Notes under the pieces: generated by a model
Told to the model about the DNA's origin: nothing
Seen by the model: only the letters and a program-made list of their open reading frames with translations
The model's database searches: none
Part shown: in pieces, positions 37,029 through 49,584 of the stretch
How positions within the stretch are numbered: position 1 is the stretch's first letter
Layout of the letters: every line of letters begins with the position of its first letter
Source of the DNA: Terfezia claveryi
Lineage: Eukaryota > Ascomycota > Pezizomycetes > Pezizales > Pezizaceae
Length of the DNA: 64,000 bases
NCBI GenBank assembly: GCA_015179025.1
Contig: WHUX01000093.1
Location: 141,879 to 205,878 of the forward strand
Direction of reading: 5' to 3'
Program-made: the position numbers and the translations under genes

Positions 37029-40000
37029 TCATCATCAGCAGCAGCAGGAGCAGCAGCAGCAGCAGCAGCAGCAGCATCAGCATCAGCGTCATCACAGGCT
37101 GTACCGGTACAGCAGGGGAGGTATATTGCCCCCGCAGATCCGAAGAAGAGGGTGCCGGTGCACGTCGGGAGCGCGAGGGCGTCGAATAGGACGATGACAG
37201 GCGGTGTGGGGGGCAATACAGCGCAGCCAGATCCGCAGGAAGATTCACCGATACATTCAGATTCGGACTCACATTCACATTTACACCCGCAGCAGCAGCA
37301 GCGGCCTCAGCCAATAAGATCCAAAAAAGAGGGGTCTACTCCGGTTTACGCTCATTGGCATCCGGCGTCAGGTTCGGTCGTTACAGGAGTACCTCGTACC
37401 TCTACTCTTCCTGCTGCTGATACGGAGGCCTCCACTCCGGCGGATCGATCTTCCGCTCCAAACGGCAGGGGGCCAGCAGACCCAGTTGCTGATTCTTCTC
37501 CCCCGCCGTCACCGGCAGCAAATCCACACTGGGCCCCACAACCACCTTCACAACTACGCCGTCCGCACTCTCGCTCGTTTTCGACGGGCCAGCTGCTACA
37601 GATTTCGTCTGCGCAGCGACAGCCGGTAGAAAGCTCCAGCAACGGAAGCACCGCGGGACAGGACTACCAGCGCGCAAGGTCGTTAACGCTGGCAGCACAC
37701 GCTCATTCCGGAGATACGGATACAAAAACGAGTCAACCCGGTATCACCATCTCACCGCCGCACCCGGAGGCAGTGAAGAAAGATAAAGCTACAGCTATCG
37801 GAAAAGAAGGAGGCATGAGGCGGATAACTAGATTCTTCCGGGGCCCATCCGCGACACATACCCCGCAAGACGACAAGGACAACAACAACAACAAGTCGAC
37901 GGCGCCTGGGAAGGGGACTAAATCCCTTCAGCCGGATCAGCTCGGTCATAAGGGCATGTCAAAATCGACCAGTCACTTGCCATCGGTGCTGTCACATGCC
38001 CTTCCCCCCCCACCGTCACCAGTACCGCTACCACCATCTCCACTGGGTCCCCTACGGAGAGCAGCGACGAGTGATGATCTAGGGTCTACGAGTTCGAAGC
38101 TGCCAGTTACGAACGATGGCATCTCGATCCCGCCGACGCTGGAAGAGGTCGATTGTAATGACGTTGCTCTCGATGCTGTGGAACCTGGCGGCAGTGGTGC
38201 GTCAAAGTCAGGGTATTCGGTACTACAGGTGAATGATCCTGGTAACAGCGGTGTCACGACATCGCCCACACCACTACTGCAGCTGGTCCCGGGAACCTCT
38301 GATGGGCAAAGGAATTTGAGACCGAAAACGGCGGGGCAGGAGGTGAGTTATTTTTTTTTTTTTTACAAATTTTGAGATAGATTTCTTTAACAGCTGTAGC
38401 TAACTAGAAACTGTTTGAACATGCAGCAGCCCGTTCTCCCGCCACCAAACTCTCCATATACATCCACTTCCCGGCCTACCACACCAACTACGACTACCTC
38501 AAACTCAAACACAAACAGCGACACCAGAAAAACGCCCCGCAAACGCCTCAGTATGGCGTTCCTCGGCGGCCGGAGTAAAAAGCCCCAAAGTGGTGACTCC
38601 GACACCATCACCAAAGCCTGGAGACTTTCTCTCAAATCCGAAGCCGACTCAGAGGACTATGATCTGGGGTCTCTCAACAACGGGGGCGAAGTCTCTGATC
38701 TATGGGATCCAAAGGGTGATACATTGGTTTACCTGAGCGCACCGCCGCTCCCGGGACAAAGTGATGGAGAGGCGAGATTTAGGATTAGTAGTAGTCCATT
38801 GATGTTTGCGGTGTTGAATGGTTGTGTGGTTGAGGTGGCGAGAGCGGGAGGTATTAGGAGTATTGAGGAAGAACCAATAGTGGGGAAGTTGGGGCCGGAA
38901 GATTTGTTTTTGAGTATTCCGACGAGTCCGGCGGATGAGGGGGGACAGGGGCAGGGAATCGGGGATTGGGGGAGGAACCTGGATGACATGCTTGGTGGTG
39001 GTGGTGGTAGGCAAAGTGAAGCGGAAGTTGGTGAGAGTGGCAGGAAGAGTGTATCCCCAGAACCATTCTCTCCGACGAGTGGAGGTACAGAAGGACGGAG
39101 GTTTTCGCCTCCGCCACCATTGCGACGATCTGCAACACAGGCAAACGAGACCAACGTAGTTAGATATAAACTCTACTACTCCCGCGTCGCCCAGGAAGCA
39201 CGCAGCGACCACGGAGACCACAAATCATCAAACATCATCCGCCTCCTCGACGCCCGAAACCTCTTTGCCTTTCTTGACAAGCAATTCCTAGTTGCCAGCC
39301 TTGAGCGGATCAACGCATTCCGGATTCTAGAGAGACTTTATTTCCAGCTATTCATCGAGCCGTCGATTTCCTCGTCGAGATCTGGGAGGACTTCCCCGAG
39401 CTGCAATGGTAGTCCGCCAGGAAGTCCAAGGTTAGGGCCAGGGAGGTTCAGGAAGGGAACTGGTGGTGGTGTCACTCCACCTAGAACCCCAAATTCGTTA
39501 CCGGGGACGGGGATGGGGCAGAGTCAGTTGATTGACGATTTACCTGCGAAGGTGATGCTTGCGGAGCCTCATTTGGAGTATTACATTGATGAGCTGAGGC
39601 TCGACGATGTCCGTGCGTTACCTGCCGATTCCGTTGTCGACGCTGAAAAGCTCCGGGGTGGGTTCAGGGACTCGATGGAAGCGATGTATCTCGGCGAGAT
39701 GTGGAGGAGTAGCCGGCTCTTTCTCGAAGGCTACCTCCACACTGTTGGGAGATGGGAGGAGATTAAACAGTCCCGCCACCCCCTCTTAGAATTCCTCACC
39801 CCCATGACCCTCTCCAAACTCGACCGTGCAGCGCTCGATCTCGAGAATCGAGAGCGTGAGGTGACTGAGCGCTTCACGGGGATGGGCGGCGCAGGGGAGT
39901 TTGTGTTTCCGGCGATGTTTAGCGGCGTGGGAAAGTATCCCAAGTATAAGCGGTGGAGAGAGGGGTTTGCAGATTCGAGGGAGTTGGTGGTCAAGCATTT

Positions 40001-41648
40001 GAAGTGGGTATATGGAAGTTGGCCACCGAGGGCGGGGAGGAAAGGAAAAGGGGGGGGGAGTGGGGGAGAGAGAGGGGGGCTGAATAGGGAGGTGCTGAAG
40101 AGGGTGGAGAGGGATGTAGGCATGTTGTGGGAGATGATTGTGGATTGGGGGAGGCCGAGGTATCCGCCTGGAGGCTTTGGGGAGGAAGATACGGAGGAGG
40201 AGGGGCTGGGGAAAGGGTTGTGGAAGGTGGAGGGTTTTGGAAGGGATGGGGAGGTGGTGGAGGGGGACCAGGAGGAAGAGGGGGAGAATGACTTGAGGTC
40301 TTTATTGGAAGAATGGGACCGCGCGAGTCCCCCGGTGCAGCCAAGACCAATGTTCGACATGCCCCGCCTCCCGAAGCTCCCTGGGCAAACCCTTACCCCG
40401 AGAAAATCTGAGGACAAGAAAGATAAACCACCCAAGTCCAAAAAAGTCAAAGGCGACACCACCAAAGTCCTCGGATGCAGCTGGAACAACCTTCTCCCCA
40501 CCATACTCTCTGTGAGCACCAACGACACCTCCACGGAGCTCGTCGGCAAATTCAAGGAAATGGAGCTTGAATTTGCGCAGAATAAGGTGCTTGGCTCGAC
40601 TCAGGGGCGCACGATTGAGGACCTACAGGAGTATAGGAAGGGGTGTTGGGTGTTTATTTATGCTGTCCTCCAGTCACTGCCGATGTTGGTCGTGGACGCA
40701 CCGATTGTGAGGTGGAATGAGGGGTGCGAGTACTTTTTGGCAGTGGGTTGGAAACACCCCGTCTTGCCCTGGGAGGATAGAGATGGGGTAATCCCTCGCG
40801 TCAAGGGCTCTCGCACGACGCAGCTAGGAAACGGGAATAAGAGAGCGAGTGTAATGTGGGCATCTGCTCCCGGAGGTGCCGCGCCATCGCCAAGCCTCCT
40901 TCCTCCGGGTATGATTGGGGGGGAGCTGAATTTATCGGAGTTGGCGCTCGCGGCTGGGGTGCTTTCGGAGGCGGGAAAGGAGGAGGATCAAGTCGGGGCG
41001 GCGTATCATAGGAGTTATTGCTGGGTGAGGGCGGCGGGGTGGTGTGTCAAGTGGGAAGAGGAGAAGAGAAGGAGGAGAGGGGAGGAATTGAGGCGGGTGT
41101 TGGAGAGGGAGAGGAGAAAGTGGGGGGGAGAGCTGAGAGAGGGGTTGGCAGTGGGTACGAGTGATTATGGGAGTGGGGAGGGGAGTGTAGTGGTGTCGAT
41201 TGTGAAGGACGAGGTCGGGGAGGGGGAGAGGAGGACGCCGACACAGGGGACTCCAGGGAGGGGGAGTCCATTCCAGGGTTTGCAGATGCCGATGCAACAG
41301 CAGGTGTTTCTGGGGTATAATCAGGGACTGCAACATCCATCGCAGCAGTTTCCGCAGCAGTATCCACAGCAGCAACAGTATCAAAGCTACGCCGGTGTTG
41401 GGACGGGAGCGCCAAAGGAAGAACAAAGAACAAGTAGTCTTGGGAGTAGGAGTGTGGGGAGTGTAGGGAGTGCTGGGTCGGGGTCCGGTTCATCGGGTGG
41501 TGGTGAACAGGTAGGGAGGAGGACCGCGACTGCGTTGATTAATGTAGATGATATTCCGGAGGCGTTGTTGCCGAGTACGAGGGATAGGAGGATGAGTAGT
41601 TATGGGGGTGGGAATTGGGGGGGAATGGGGCAGATGGGGAGGAGGTAA
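36789..41648 (+). CDS. Large conserved-looking Pezizomycotina protein, unknown function (2 exons)
   Basis: Exon 1 36789-38342 and exon 2 38427-41648 join in phase 0 across an 84-bp GT..AG intron, giving 1,591 residues. The ATG at 36789 has a good context (ACAATGG); no ATG precedes it in frame. Residues 1-520 are disordered and rich in Ser, Pro, Gln and His, with an Ala/Ser tract (about 58-102) coded by a CAG/GCA microsatellite. The C-terminal half is folded: LWDPKGDTLVYLSAPP, VRYKLYYSRVAQEA, LLDARNLFAFLDKQFLVASL, EYYIDELRLDDVRALP, VLGCSWNNLLPTILS, KGCWVFIYAVLQSLPMLVVD and GCEYFLAVGWKHPVLPW. This resembles a fungal domain of unknown function (possibly DUF8004; not checked). The tail is Gly/Gln/Ser-rich. 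No catalytic motif or membrane segment is evident, so a cytoplasmic scaffold or regulator is a guess. Confidence 0.8.
36960..37095 (+). repeat. Trinucleotide (CAG)n microsatellite coding Ala/Ser
   Basis: Imperfect CAG/CATCAG runs, read in frame as GCA (Ala) and TCA (Ser), encode the Ala/Ser tract of the large protein. Length differences here would add or remove residues without a frameshift. Confidence 0.85.
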
Positions 41649-44600
41649 TGTTGAGTTGCTAACTTGAAGGTGATGGTTGTTTGGTTTGTTGGTTTGTTTG
41701 TAGCTGGTGATTTTCATTTGATTTGTTGATTGGTTTGATTGGTTTGATTGGCTTGTGTGTGTGGGGTTGTGAGTCTAGCTTGCTTGCTACTGTTACGGCT
41801 GCGGTTGTTTTGTTTTGTGAAATTCAGGTTGCATGATATCATATATCTTTTCTCTTTCTCCTTTCTCTTGTTCCCTATGTAGATTCTCGCACATGTGGTA
41901 ACTTAATGGGGGATTGATTAATCAATGAGTGACCTTAACTTAGAAAGGTCTGGCTATTGGGAAAATGTCACTGTGGGCTTTGCTTTTGTTATTTCCCTGG
42001 TTTGTTTTGTGTGTTTTGTGGTTATGCTACGTATTTGTGTAGGGGAAAAAAATGAAGATTGGGGTTTGCGTCTGCTGGCGCGCGGGTTGATGGAATAGAT
42101 ATCAATATATATATATATATTTGAATACAGCTGCCAGTTTCGGTTGAGGGTAATGGGGATGGATGGTGTTAGCTGGTGGTGGTGCTGCTAGTGATGTACC
42201 TACGCTTCCCAAGTACATGGAAGTTCTGGGACTGGGTAGATTGTGTAGAATGATAGGCTGCGTTGGTGATTATGAGGAGCTTACTTATATTATGGTTGAG
42301 ATATGATCTGTTAGTAGAATTAAGTTATGGAATAAATATATATAGTATGTATAAATATGGTATACTAGAATTATTTTGCTTGGGATAGTAGGTTTTGTTA
42401 TATTGAGGCATAAGCATAAGGGCGGTAGCTGGGTGTGTGTAATGGGAGAGGAGGAAGGGGGCAAGATACATATATGTACAGTATGTTCTGGGCCGCTCGC
42501 TGGCAGCCGGCATACACACTATGCCCCTCGCGCGGGCAGTTAAATTTGATGTTACTGAATTCGGTAAAATAAATCTGCTGTGAGGTAATATGTCCGACAT
42601 GTAAGATATTGATCTGGGGGGTTTGGGGGCAGTTTTTGTCGATGCTGAGCTACGTACCACGTACCGTATTCATAGATATCCGAGATCTGGGGTATTATGA
42701 GATTTTTTTATTACCGTATATTATATATTAAGTATGTATTACAATACATACACCTGCCCTTGGTTTTTTTTTTTTTTTTTTTTTTTGCTTTTCTTACCGG
42801 GGTTATTTTAACTTTTTTAATCGTTAACAAGTACGCGAGGTTTTTGCAGGAAGTTTTATTTTGGATGGAGGTAAGAGAGATGAGATAATAACTGGAAGAT
42901 GAGAGCTTCGAGGTTCTTTCTAACTGGCTACACTTTTGGTGTGATGTATTGTGTAATTAATTCTTAAGGAGGTTAGGAGGAAAAAGAAATATTGTATGTT
43001 ATTATTGGAGAATGATATGTGTATGGACTTAACTGTTTAGATTGAATAAGGCTACTACTCTATAGTCTTTATAGTAGGTGATATAGTCAGCTTATGTAGA
43101 AAGACCATACTGAAATTAATAATAAACCTGAATATTATTAATTGTTACCTAAGTATCATGTATTTGTTAACCCTTATCTAACTAAAGACCTTCATCCAGC
43201 AACTAATCTTGTAGACTTGGAAGATGAAATTGCAGATATTCCAGCTACTCTATATACCTTAGCTAATACTACTCAGCAGGCATCTATAATAACCCGAGTT
43301 TTCAGTGTCATGTATATACAACAAAATAATCGAATGCAAATTGGTCTATTAGAGAAGAATCCAATTGACCCAAAGGATAACCTAGAAGAGATCCCAATTA
43401 ACCTAAAGGTAGATACAGCTTTTACACGTCCTACAGCTCTTCCAAGCTAGCTTCTAGCGCCGGGATCAATGATAGCCTGCATAGTTGTATATACCTGATA
43501 TAGGCCTAGTTAGGAATAGAGTTATTAATTCAAGTACATTATGTACTGAATCTAAGTAATTAAATATATTTGCCTGCGAGCAGCCTAGAAGATATATATG
43601 TACAAAGAGCTTTGAAGGGGAGGATTCTTTGCAATTATAGTAATATAAAGTACTAGGTGATGATATTATCTAAGAATATTAAAGCTGTTTGTAATATACT
43701 CTACTATGTAGTTCCAAAGTAGCTGTGTATAAATTCCCATCAATGATAACATAGTAGAGCTGTACTAGTCTCATATATCTATACTGGTTAGAAATAGAGA
43801 AGTGTTTGAGGAGGACTATTCACAGTAGTGGTTATGATAATAAATCGATTATCTAACTTAGTACTTACCTTATTCAAGCTTCTTCCTGCTAGAAGCCTGT
43901 TTTAGTAATATATTTATACTCTTAACATGCTATAAGAAAGTTCTCACACATACTCATATATTTTTTATACTAGATTTTCCCTTGAGGTAAACTTACAAGC
44001 TACACAAATTTTGTATATAATTATTTTTTATTATATTTATTTTCATGTAGGCAAATTATAATCGATTGTTATGTCTCGGGTTATCGCTACTCAGCAAAAG
44101 TAATTAGATAAACACTTGTATTTATTTAAAAAAAAAAAAGGGAAATCTTAATTCGACCTACCGATATCTATTTGTTCTAGCTACTCTACTTTCGAGGTTC
44201 TCCTAGATAGGTGTAGCCCCTCCCCTTCCAGTAGTAATTTAAGTAGATATTCAGATTGATATTGAACTCAGTTAACTATACATTTGATAATATAGTGTAC
44301 GGTAGTTCGTCACTCACAGACCATCTCTCTGAATTCCCGGCAATAAAACACATAAGGAAGGGCATGTCCATGGGGCGGGCTATCAGCACATAAGTTCCCA
44401 ATCACTCACTTCACCGCCATATGCATTGGACCTAGGACAAACAGGGTTCGATAGGAAATTTCATAATCTTTTCCCATAATCACCAAAAACAAAAACAAAA
44501 AAAAGAAAAAATTCTTCACTACTCGCTACATACAAACAGACTATGGAATCTCGCAATTCAAAATTCTTGTCAAGTGAAGGTGAAGGAGGAGGAATGCCCT

Positions 44601-44705
44601 GATATATAGTCCGCAGCATTGAAACACCAATTTTCACTATTGGGTATATGAGGACGGGCTGATGTGCATAGGTAGGTATATTTGGGCTGAGATCTAGGTG
44701 TGATG
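41649..44705. other. Intergenic, AT-rich; one unassigned ORF
   Basis: Includes an (AT)n run near 42098-42120 and a T22 tract near 42763-42786. The ORF 43142-43450 (+, 102 codons, NLVDLEDEIADIPATLYTLA) has protein-like character but no family I recognise and no promoter or splice evidence; it may be a transposon fragment. The rest is non-coding. Confidence 0.45.
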
Positions 44706-47700
44706 TCACACTCCCGCTTCTAGGTGGGCGCGTAGCACATTAACAACTTCTGTATGCCCTCCCGAGGAGGCTGCCTGCAGAGCCGTCTTTCCTTGCTCTA
44801 GACAAGGCCCCGCATTGACATCCGCCTTGTGCTCCAACAGTAGCTTGACGACTTCGAGATGCCCACTCTCGGAGGCTGCCTGCAGAGCCGTCCTCCCATT
44901 AGAAATACCAGGCCTTGCATTGACATCCGCCTTGTGCTCCAACAGTAGCTTGACGACTTCGAGATGCCCTTGCTCGGAGGCTGCCTGCAGAGCAGTCCTC
45001 CCATTAATATAATCAAGCCCCGCATTGACATCCGCCTTGTGCTCCAACAGTAGCTTGACGACTTCGAGATGCCCACTCTCGGAGGCTGCCTGCAGAGCCG
45101 TCCTCCCATTAGAAATACCAGGCCCTGTATTGACATCCGCCTTGTGCTCCAACAGTAGCTTGACGACTTCGAGATGCCCTCCCCTGGAGGCCGCCTGCAG
45201 AGCCGTCCTCCCATTGGATCGACTAGGCCCTGCATTGACATCCGCATTGTGCTCCAACAGTAGCTTGACGACTTTGAGATGCCCTTTCTCGGAGGCTGCA
45301 TGCAGAGCCGTCCTTCCGTCCTCTTGACAAGGCCCTGCATTGACATCCGCATTGTGCTCCAACAGTAGCTTGACGACTTTGAGATGCCCACTCTCGGAGG
45401 CTGCCTGCAGAGCCGTCTTTCCTTGCTCTCGACAAGGCCCTGCATTGACATCCGCATTGTGCTCCAACAGTAGCTTGACGACTTCGAGATGCCCTTTCTC
45501 GGAGGCTGCCTGCAGAGCCGTCCTTCCGTCCTCTTGACAAGGCCCTGCATTGACATCCGCATTGTGCTCCAACAGTAGCTTGACGACTTTGAGATGCCCA
45601 CTCTCGGAGGCTGCCTGCAGAGCCGTCTTTCCTTGCTCTAGACAAGGCCCCGCATTGACATCCGCCTTGTGCTCCAACAGTAGCTTGACGACTTCGAGAT
45701 GCCCACTCTCGGAGGCTGCCTGCAGAGCCGTCCTCCCATTAGAAATACCAGGCCCTGCATTGACATCCGCCTTGTGCTCCAACAGTAGCTTGACGACTTC
45801 GAGATGCCCTTGCCCGAAGGCTGCCTGCAGAGCCGTCTTTCCATTGGAATTACAAGGCCCTGCATTGACATCCGCCTTGTTCTCCAACAGTAGCTTGACG
45901 ACTTCGAGATGCCCTTGCTCGGAGGCTGCCTGCAGAGCAGTCCTTCCATTAAAATAACCAGGCCCTGCATTGACATGCATCTCCAACAGTAGCTTGACGA
46001 CTTCGAACTGCCCTTGCTCGGAGGCTGCCTGCAGAGCCGCCATCCCACCGAATTTATTAGGTCCCGCATTGACATCCGCCTTGTGCTCCAACAGTAGCTT
46101 GACGACTTCGAGATGCCCACTCTCGGAGGCTGCCTGCAGAGCCGTCCTTCCTTCCTCTTGACAAGGCCCCGCATTGACATCCGCCTTGTGCTCCAACAGT
46201 AGCTTGACGACTTCGAGATGCCCACTCTCGGAGGCTGCCTGCAGAGCCGTCCTTCCTTCCTCTTGACAAGGCCCCGCATTGACATCCGCCTTGTACTCCA
46301 ACAGTAGCTTGACGACTTCGAGATGCCCTTGCCCGGAGGCTGCCTGCAGAGCCGTCCTTCCATTGGAATTACAAGGCCCTGCATTGACATCCGCCTTGTG
46401 CTCTAACAGTAGCTTGACGACTTCAAGATGCCCTTGCCCAGAGGCTGCCTGCAGAGCCGTCCTCTCATTAGAATCATAAGACATACTATTTGCACCCTCT
46501 TTGATCAGCAGCTTGACAATTTCAAGGCAACCACCCACCGCCGCATACTGGAGTGCTGTCCTGCTTTGAGAAGTACACTTGCTTTCAATCTCGGCACCCT
46601 TTTGGAGCAAAAGCTTGACGATAGCGGCGTTATCATCAGATTGTGCTGCGACATGAAGTGGTGTCAAACCAAGTTTGGTGTTCCGGGCCTCGAGATCTGC
46701 TCCCTTCTCAAGTAACAGCTTGACTACCTCAGCGTCACCCTCAGCCACTGCAAAATGAAGGGCAATCACTCCGCACTCCTTCTCCACGGCATCAATATCT
46801 GCACCCTCGAGGAGGAGTAGCTTAATCACGTGAATCTTCGACGTCAGATTGCCCTTGGCTGCTGCTGCAGGGAGCGGTGTCATCTCGAATTCATCATCCC
46901 AGGAATCAATGTGTCTTGTGTTGGGTCCATCCACAGAATAGGTTCCCTCCTTCTTCTCCGAGAGTCCTGTATCCCCCGGGTCCAGATCCCCGCCTGAGGG
47001 CTCATGGTCATGGTTCTGGTTAGAACCAAACTCCAATACCGAACTTCCTAAGGAGCGTCGACCTCGATTATCGTTGGAGGATTCCGAACTGTGTTCCCTT
47101 TCAGACCTACCCTCATCTTTTCCATCATCCATGAGATAGGGAAGCGTAAAGAGGGCTATTTCTTGCAAATGCCCCCCAAGATGCTTCTTGACTTCAGAAT
47201 AGGCCAGTGCGCAACTGCATAAGGGACATACTTCGTCGGAGATTTTTGCCCGTTCACATTGACTTGTCAATGTCTTGATATTGGAATGTACAGATATCTC
47301 GGGGTGCGTTTGCTCCACGTGTTCCCCAAACATGCCTCTGTTCAACATTGCCTTTGAGCAGACATTACAATACCATTCTCGTCGGTGAACCTGAATCTCA
47401 TGCCCGTACCAATCATGAAGACTGCTATACTGTTTCTCGGGTCTAGGGCAGTCCTTGTGTGTACAGATATATGGCTGGAGATCCCTATATACATGCTTCC
47501 TAGATGACAGTAAGAATTAGCATTCGAAGCATCATGCACTACAGTAGAACTTCGATATACTTAAGCATGTCCAATACAAGAATATATTCAATATACGTAT
47601 GCGGGTCGGGCACCGGAACCAAAAGAATCAACTGTCCCTTTCAGTAAAAAGAATATATTCGTTTTAAGAATGAAGGTCTACCATGCTATATCGAAGTTCT

Positions 47701-49115
47701 ACTGTATATACCTAATAGAGAGCGTGATTTATAACCTACCGCCAAGCGCATCGATCCCGGATGCTGATAATCTGAAAGCAATAAGGGCATTCAAATGGTG
47801 TGCCGTTGTAGGCAGCATCTGGATTGGGGGGCTGCGCTATGCGAATCCTTTGATGGTTTGCCGAAGTTGCATACGATGTCAGTGACACTTGATCATCATC
47901 AGGCCCGGGTCGAACATCCACAACGCCATAGACATGGAAAATGTCCTGCTTGATAGTCGACATTGTAGTCTGGGATTTGACAGTAATGGAGTTCGCGATG
48001 GTCGTAGAGGCTTTGATAATGGAACCGCTTTCATGCTCCTCCCATACCTGGGCTTGCTTCCCCAAGCTACTATTCAAAGCACCCTGACGCTCTATTATGC
48101 GGTCGCCTGAGGTTAATGGAAGATCACGATTAATATACCGAGCTATAGTTCCGTGGTGCTGCTGATAATATTTGAAGAGCTGCCTACGTCTTGTATTCGC
48201 TTTTCCGAGTCTTTGTATAAGATAACTCGCTGCCGTAGGAAACTTGGATCCAATGTGCGCTATATCCCAGTATTCGAAGTGCGAGACCTCTATACTCGTA
48301 ATTTTGTGTAATCTGTCTCGTGGAGTGGCATTCCGAATAGCCATGGAAAATCTGTACAAGCACGTAATGATATGTGTGATGTCTGACAGACAGGTCACAA
48401 ATTCTTCGACCTCGGGCTCTGAAGTTTCATCTTCTTCCGTAAGACCTAGCTCCTCCATGAACTCTGGGTCGTCTTCAAAGGAAATCTCCCATTGCTGCCC
48501 TGGATCCTGCGGCTGACCATCATCAAGCATACGAATAGCTTGGGCCCCGTTAGCCATCTACAACAGCGAACTGAAGGGAATCTTTCTTTAAATCTAGACC
48601 CCCCCCCCAATTCCATTGGGCTGACGGCCATGCGTGGCCCCGATGGTCCCTATGCCTTCTGAACAATAGGCCCACCACCTGAGCCTAAAAAAATACAAAT
48701 GAAATGACAGTCCCATGAAATGACCATGGGATCGAATTTAAATCTCTGCTGCCATCCACTTCCGGGTCCCCAATCACAGGTCGAAATGAGAGAACTAAAG
48801 GGAAAAGAGCCTGAACAAAGGCTTACCTTCCTCTAAATCGGTGCTTAAGTCGGTCATAAGTTTAATTACTTGCGAGCGAATGTCCTTCGCCTCTCGCAGA
48901 CGATAGTCGAGGGAAACTCGGCCAGTTCGATGAGCACCGGTGTTCCCTGCCCAGACCCTGAAGCGCCCCAACTCTTCAGTCACATTGGGCGAGAAGCTGT
49001 TTTGAGGGGGCGATGAAGATTCGACAAGGTGCAAGAGGTGGTTAAATGAACCTATACATTGTGTATATTTTGATTTAATCGAACAGGGTTTGTGATCGCG
49101 ATCGAGGACCTCCAT
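44706..49115 (-). CDS. Ankyrin-repeat protein with fungal N-terminal domain and C2H2-type zinc fingers (3 exons)
   Basis: Exons 49115-48827, 48538-47740 and 47499-44706 join in phase through introns of 288 and 240 bp, giving 1,293 residues. The N-terminal region (ELGRFRVWAGNTGAHRTG, LDYRLREAKDI, then CLYRFSMAIRNATPRDR and LIQRLGKANTRRRQLFKY) is the domain found at the head of many fungal ankyrin/NLR-like proteins. Exon 2 ends in ECPYCFQIISIRDRCAWR, and exon 3 begins KHVYRDLQPYICTHKDC, giving Cys/His fingers (EWYCNVCSK, VCPLCSCALAYSEVKKHLGG). An acidic Ser-rich linker follows, then four ordinary ankyrin repeats, 16 near-identical ones and a short terminal repeat. It likely works as a nuclear or cytosolic recognition or scaffold protein; inference. 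Intron 2 contains a MITE, and a copia LTR begins 111 bp upstream of the ATG. No stops or shifts. Confidence 0.8.
44790..46480 (-). repeat. Ankyrin-coding tandem array, 105-bp unit, 16 near-identical copies
   Basis: Units encode GRTALQAASxxGHLEVVKLL, then LEHKADVNAG with variable tips PCNSN, PCQEE, PNKFG, PGISN, PCLEQ, PCQED, PSRSN and LDYIN. One unit (about 45957-46055) lacks six bases in the HKADVNA part. Pairs of units recur as a 210-bp block (tips PCLEQ/PCREQ alternating with PCQED), showing higher-order duplication. The framework DNA is almost the same as that of the array at 29660-30960. Confidence 0.9.
47542..47704. mobile_element. 163-bp MITE (Tc1/mariner-type ends) inside an intron
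   Basis: Perfect 18-bp terminal inverted repeats CAGTAGAACTTCGATATA (47542-47559) and its complement (47687-47704) are bordered by TA on each side (47540-47541, 47705-47706), the target duplication of Tc1/mariner/pogo elements. It lies wholly inside intron 2 (47500-47739) of the ankyrin/zinc-finger gene and has no coding capacity. Confidence 0.85.
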
Positions 49116-49226
49116 TGGAATTGCGAAACGATCAAGATATATCTTGCAATAGTAGCGGTACTTGAGGTTCTTGAGACTTTCGATGATTCTGCCGTATGTA
49201 TCACAGCACGCATAACCCTGCCATCA

Positions 49227-49584
49227 TGTTAAAAGTATACGCTTGCGTCACTAATGTCGATCACCGTGTTGATCAACTTGATTGTTAATCCTTCGCTCTT
49301 TGTTCTGCACAACTTCTTTGTTATCCTTTGTCCTGCAGACCTTACTATTGTGTGTCGTCATTATTGTCTGCTGTCGCTACTCTCTACTGTCGCTACTGTC
49401 TGGCTCTCGCTGTGAAGTCTCCGCTCTACTTTGCTGTCGCAAGTCTTTTGCTCAGTGTGTGTGGTTTATTTAAACCAGTCAAAAGTCCTGTCTATATCGA
49501 TCAATAAGTCAATACATATCAAGAGACACAAGCAATAATCTTCCGCTGCATATGAGACTCATTCTTGCTGTAGTTTTTACAACA
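49227..49584 (+). repeat. 5' LTR of a Ty1/copia element
   Basis: Begins TGTTAAAAGTATACG and ends TTTTTACAACA, with TG..CA borders. It is followed at once by a primer-binding-like site and gag. A TTTATTTAAA box near 49466 may be its promoter. No 3' LTR copy is visible in the window, so the borders rest on one copy only. Confidence 0.55.

Noticed and set aside
38700..41493. Long minus-strand ORFs under the 1,591-residue gene
   Set aside because: GC-rich antisense frames, Pro/Ser-rich, overlapping a well-supported spliced gene.
44815..46479. Several plus-strand ORFs and alternative minus-frame ORFs over the second ankyrin array
   Set aside because: Same periodicity artefact; they mirror the real frame 44706-47499.
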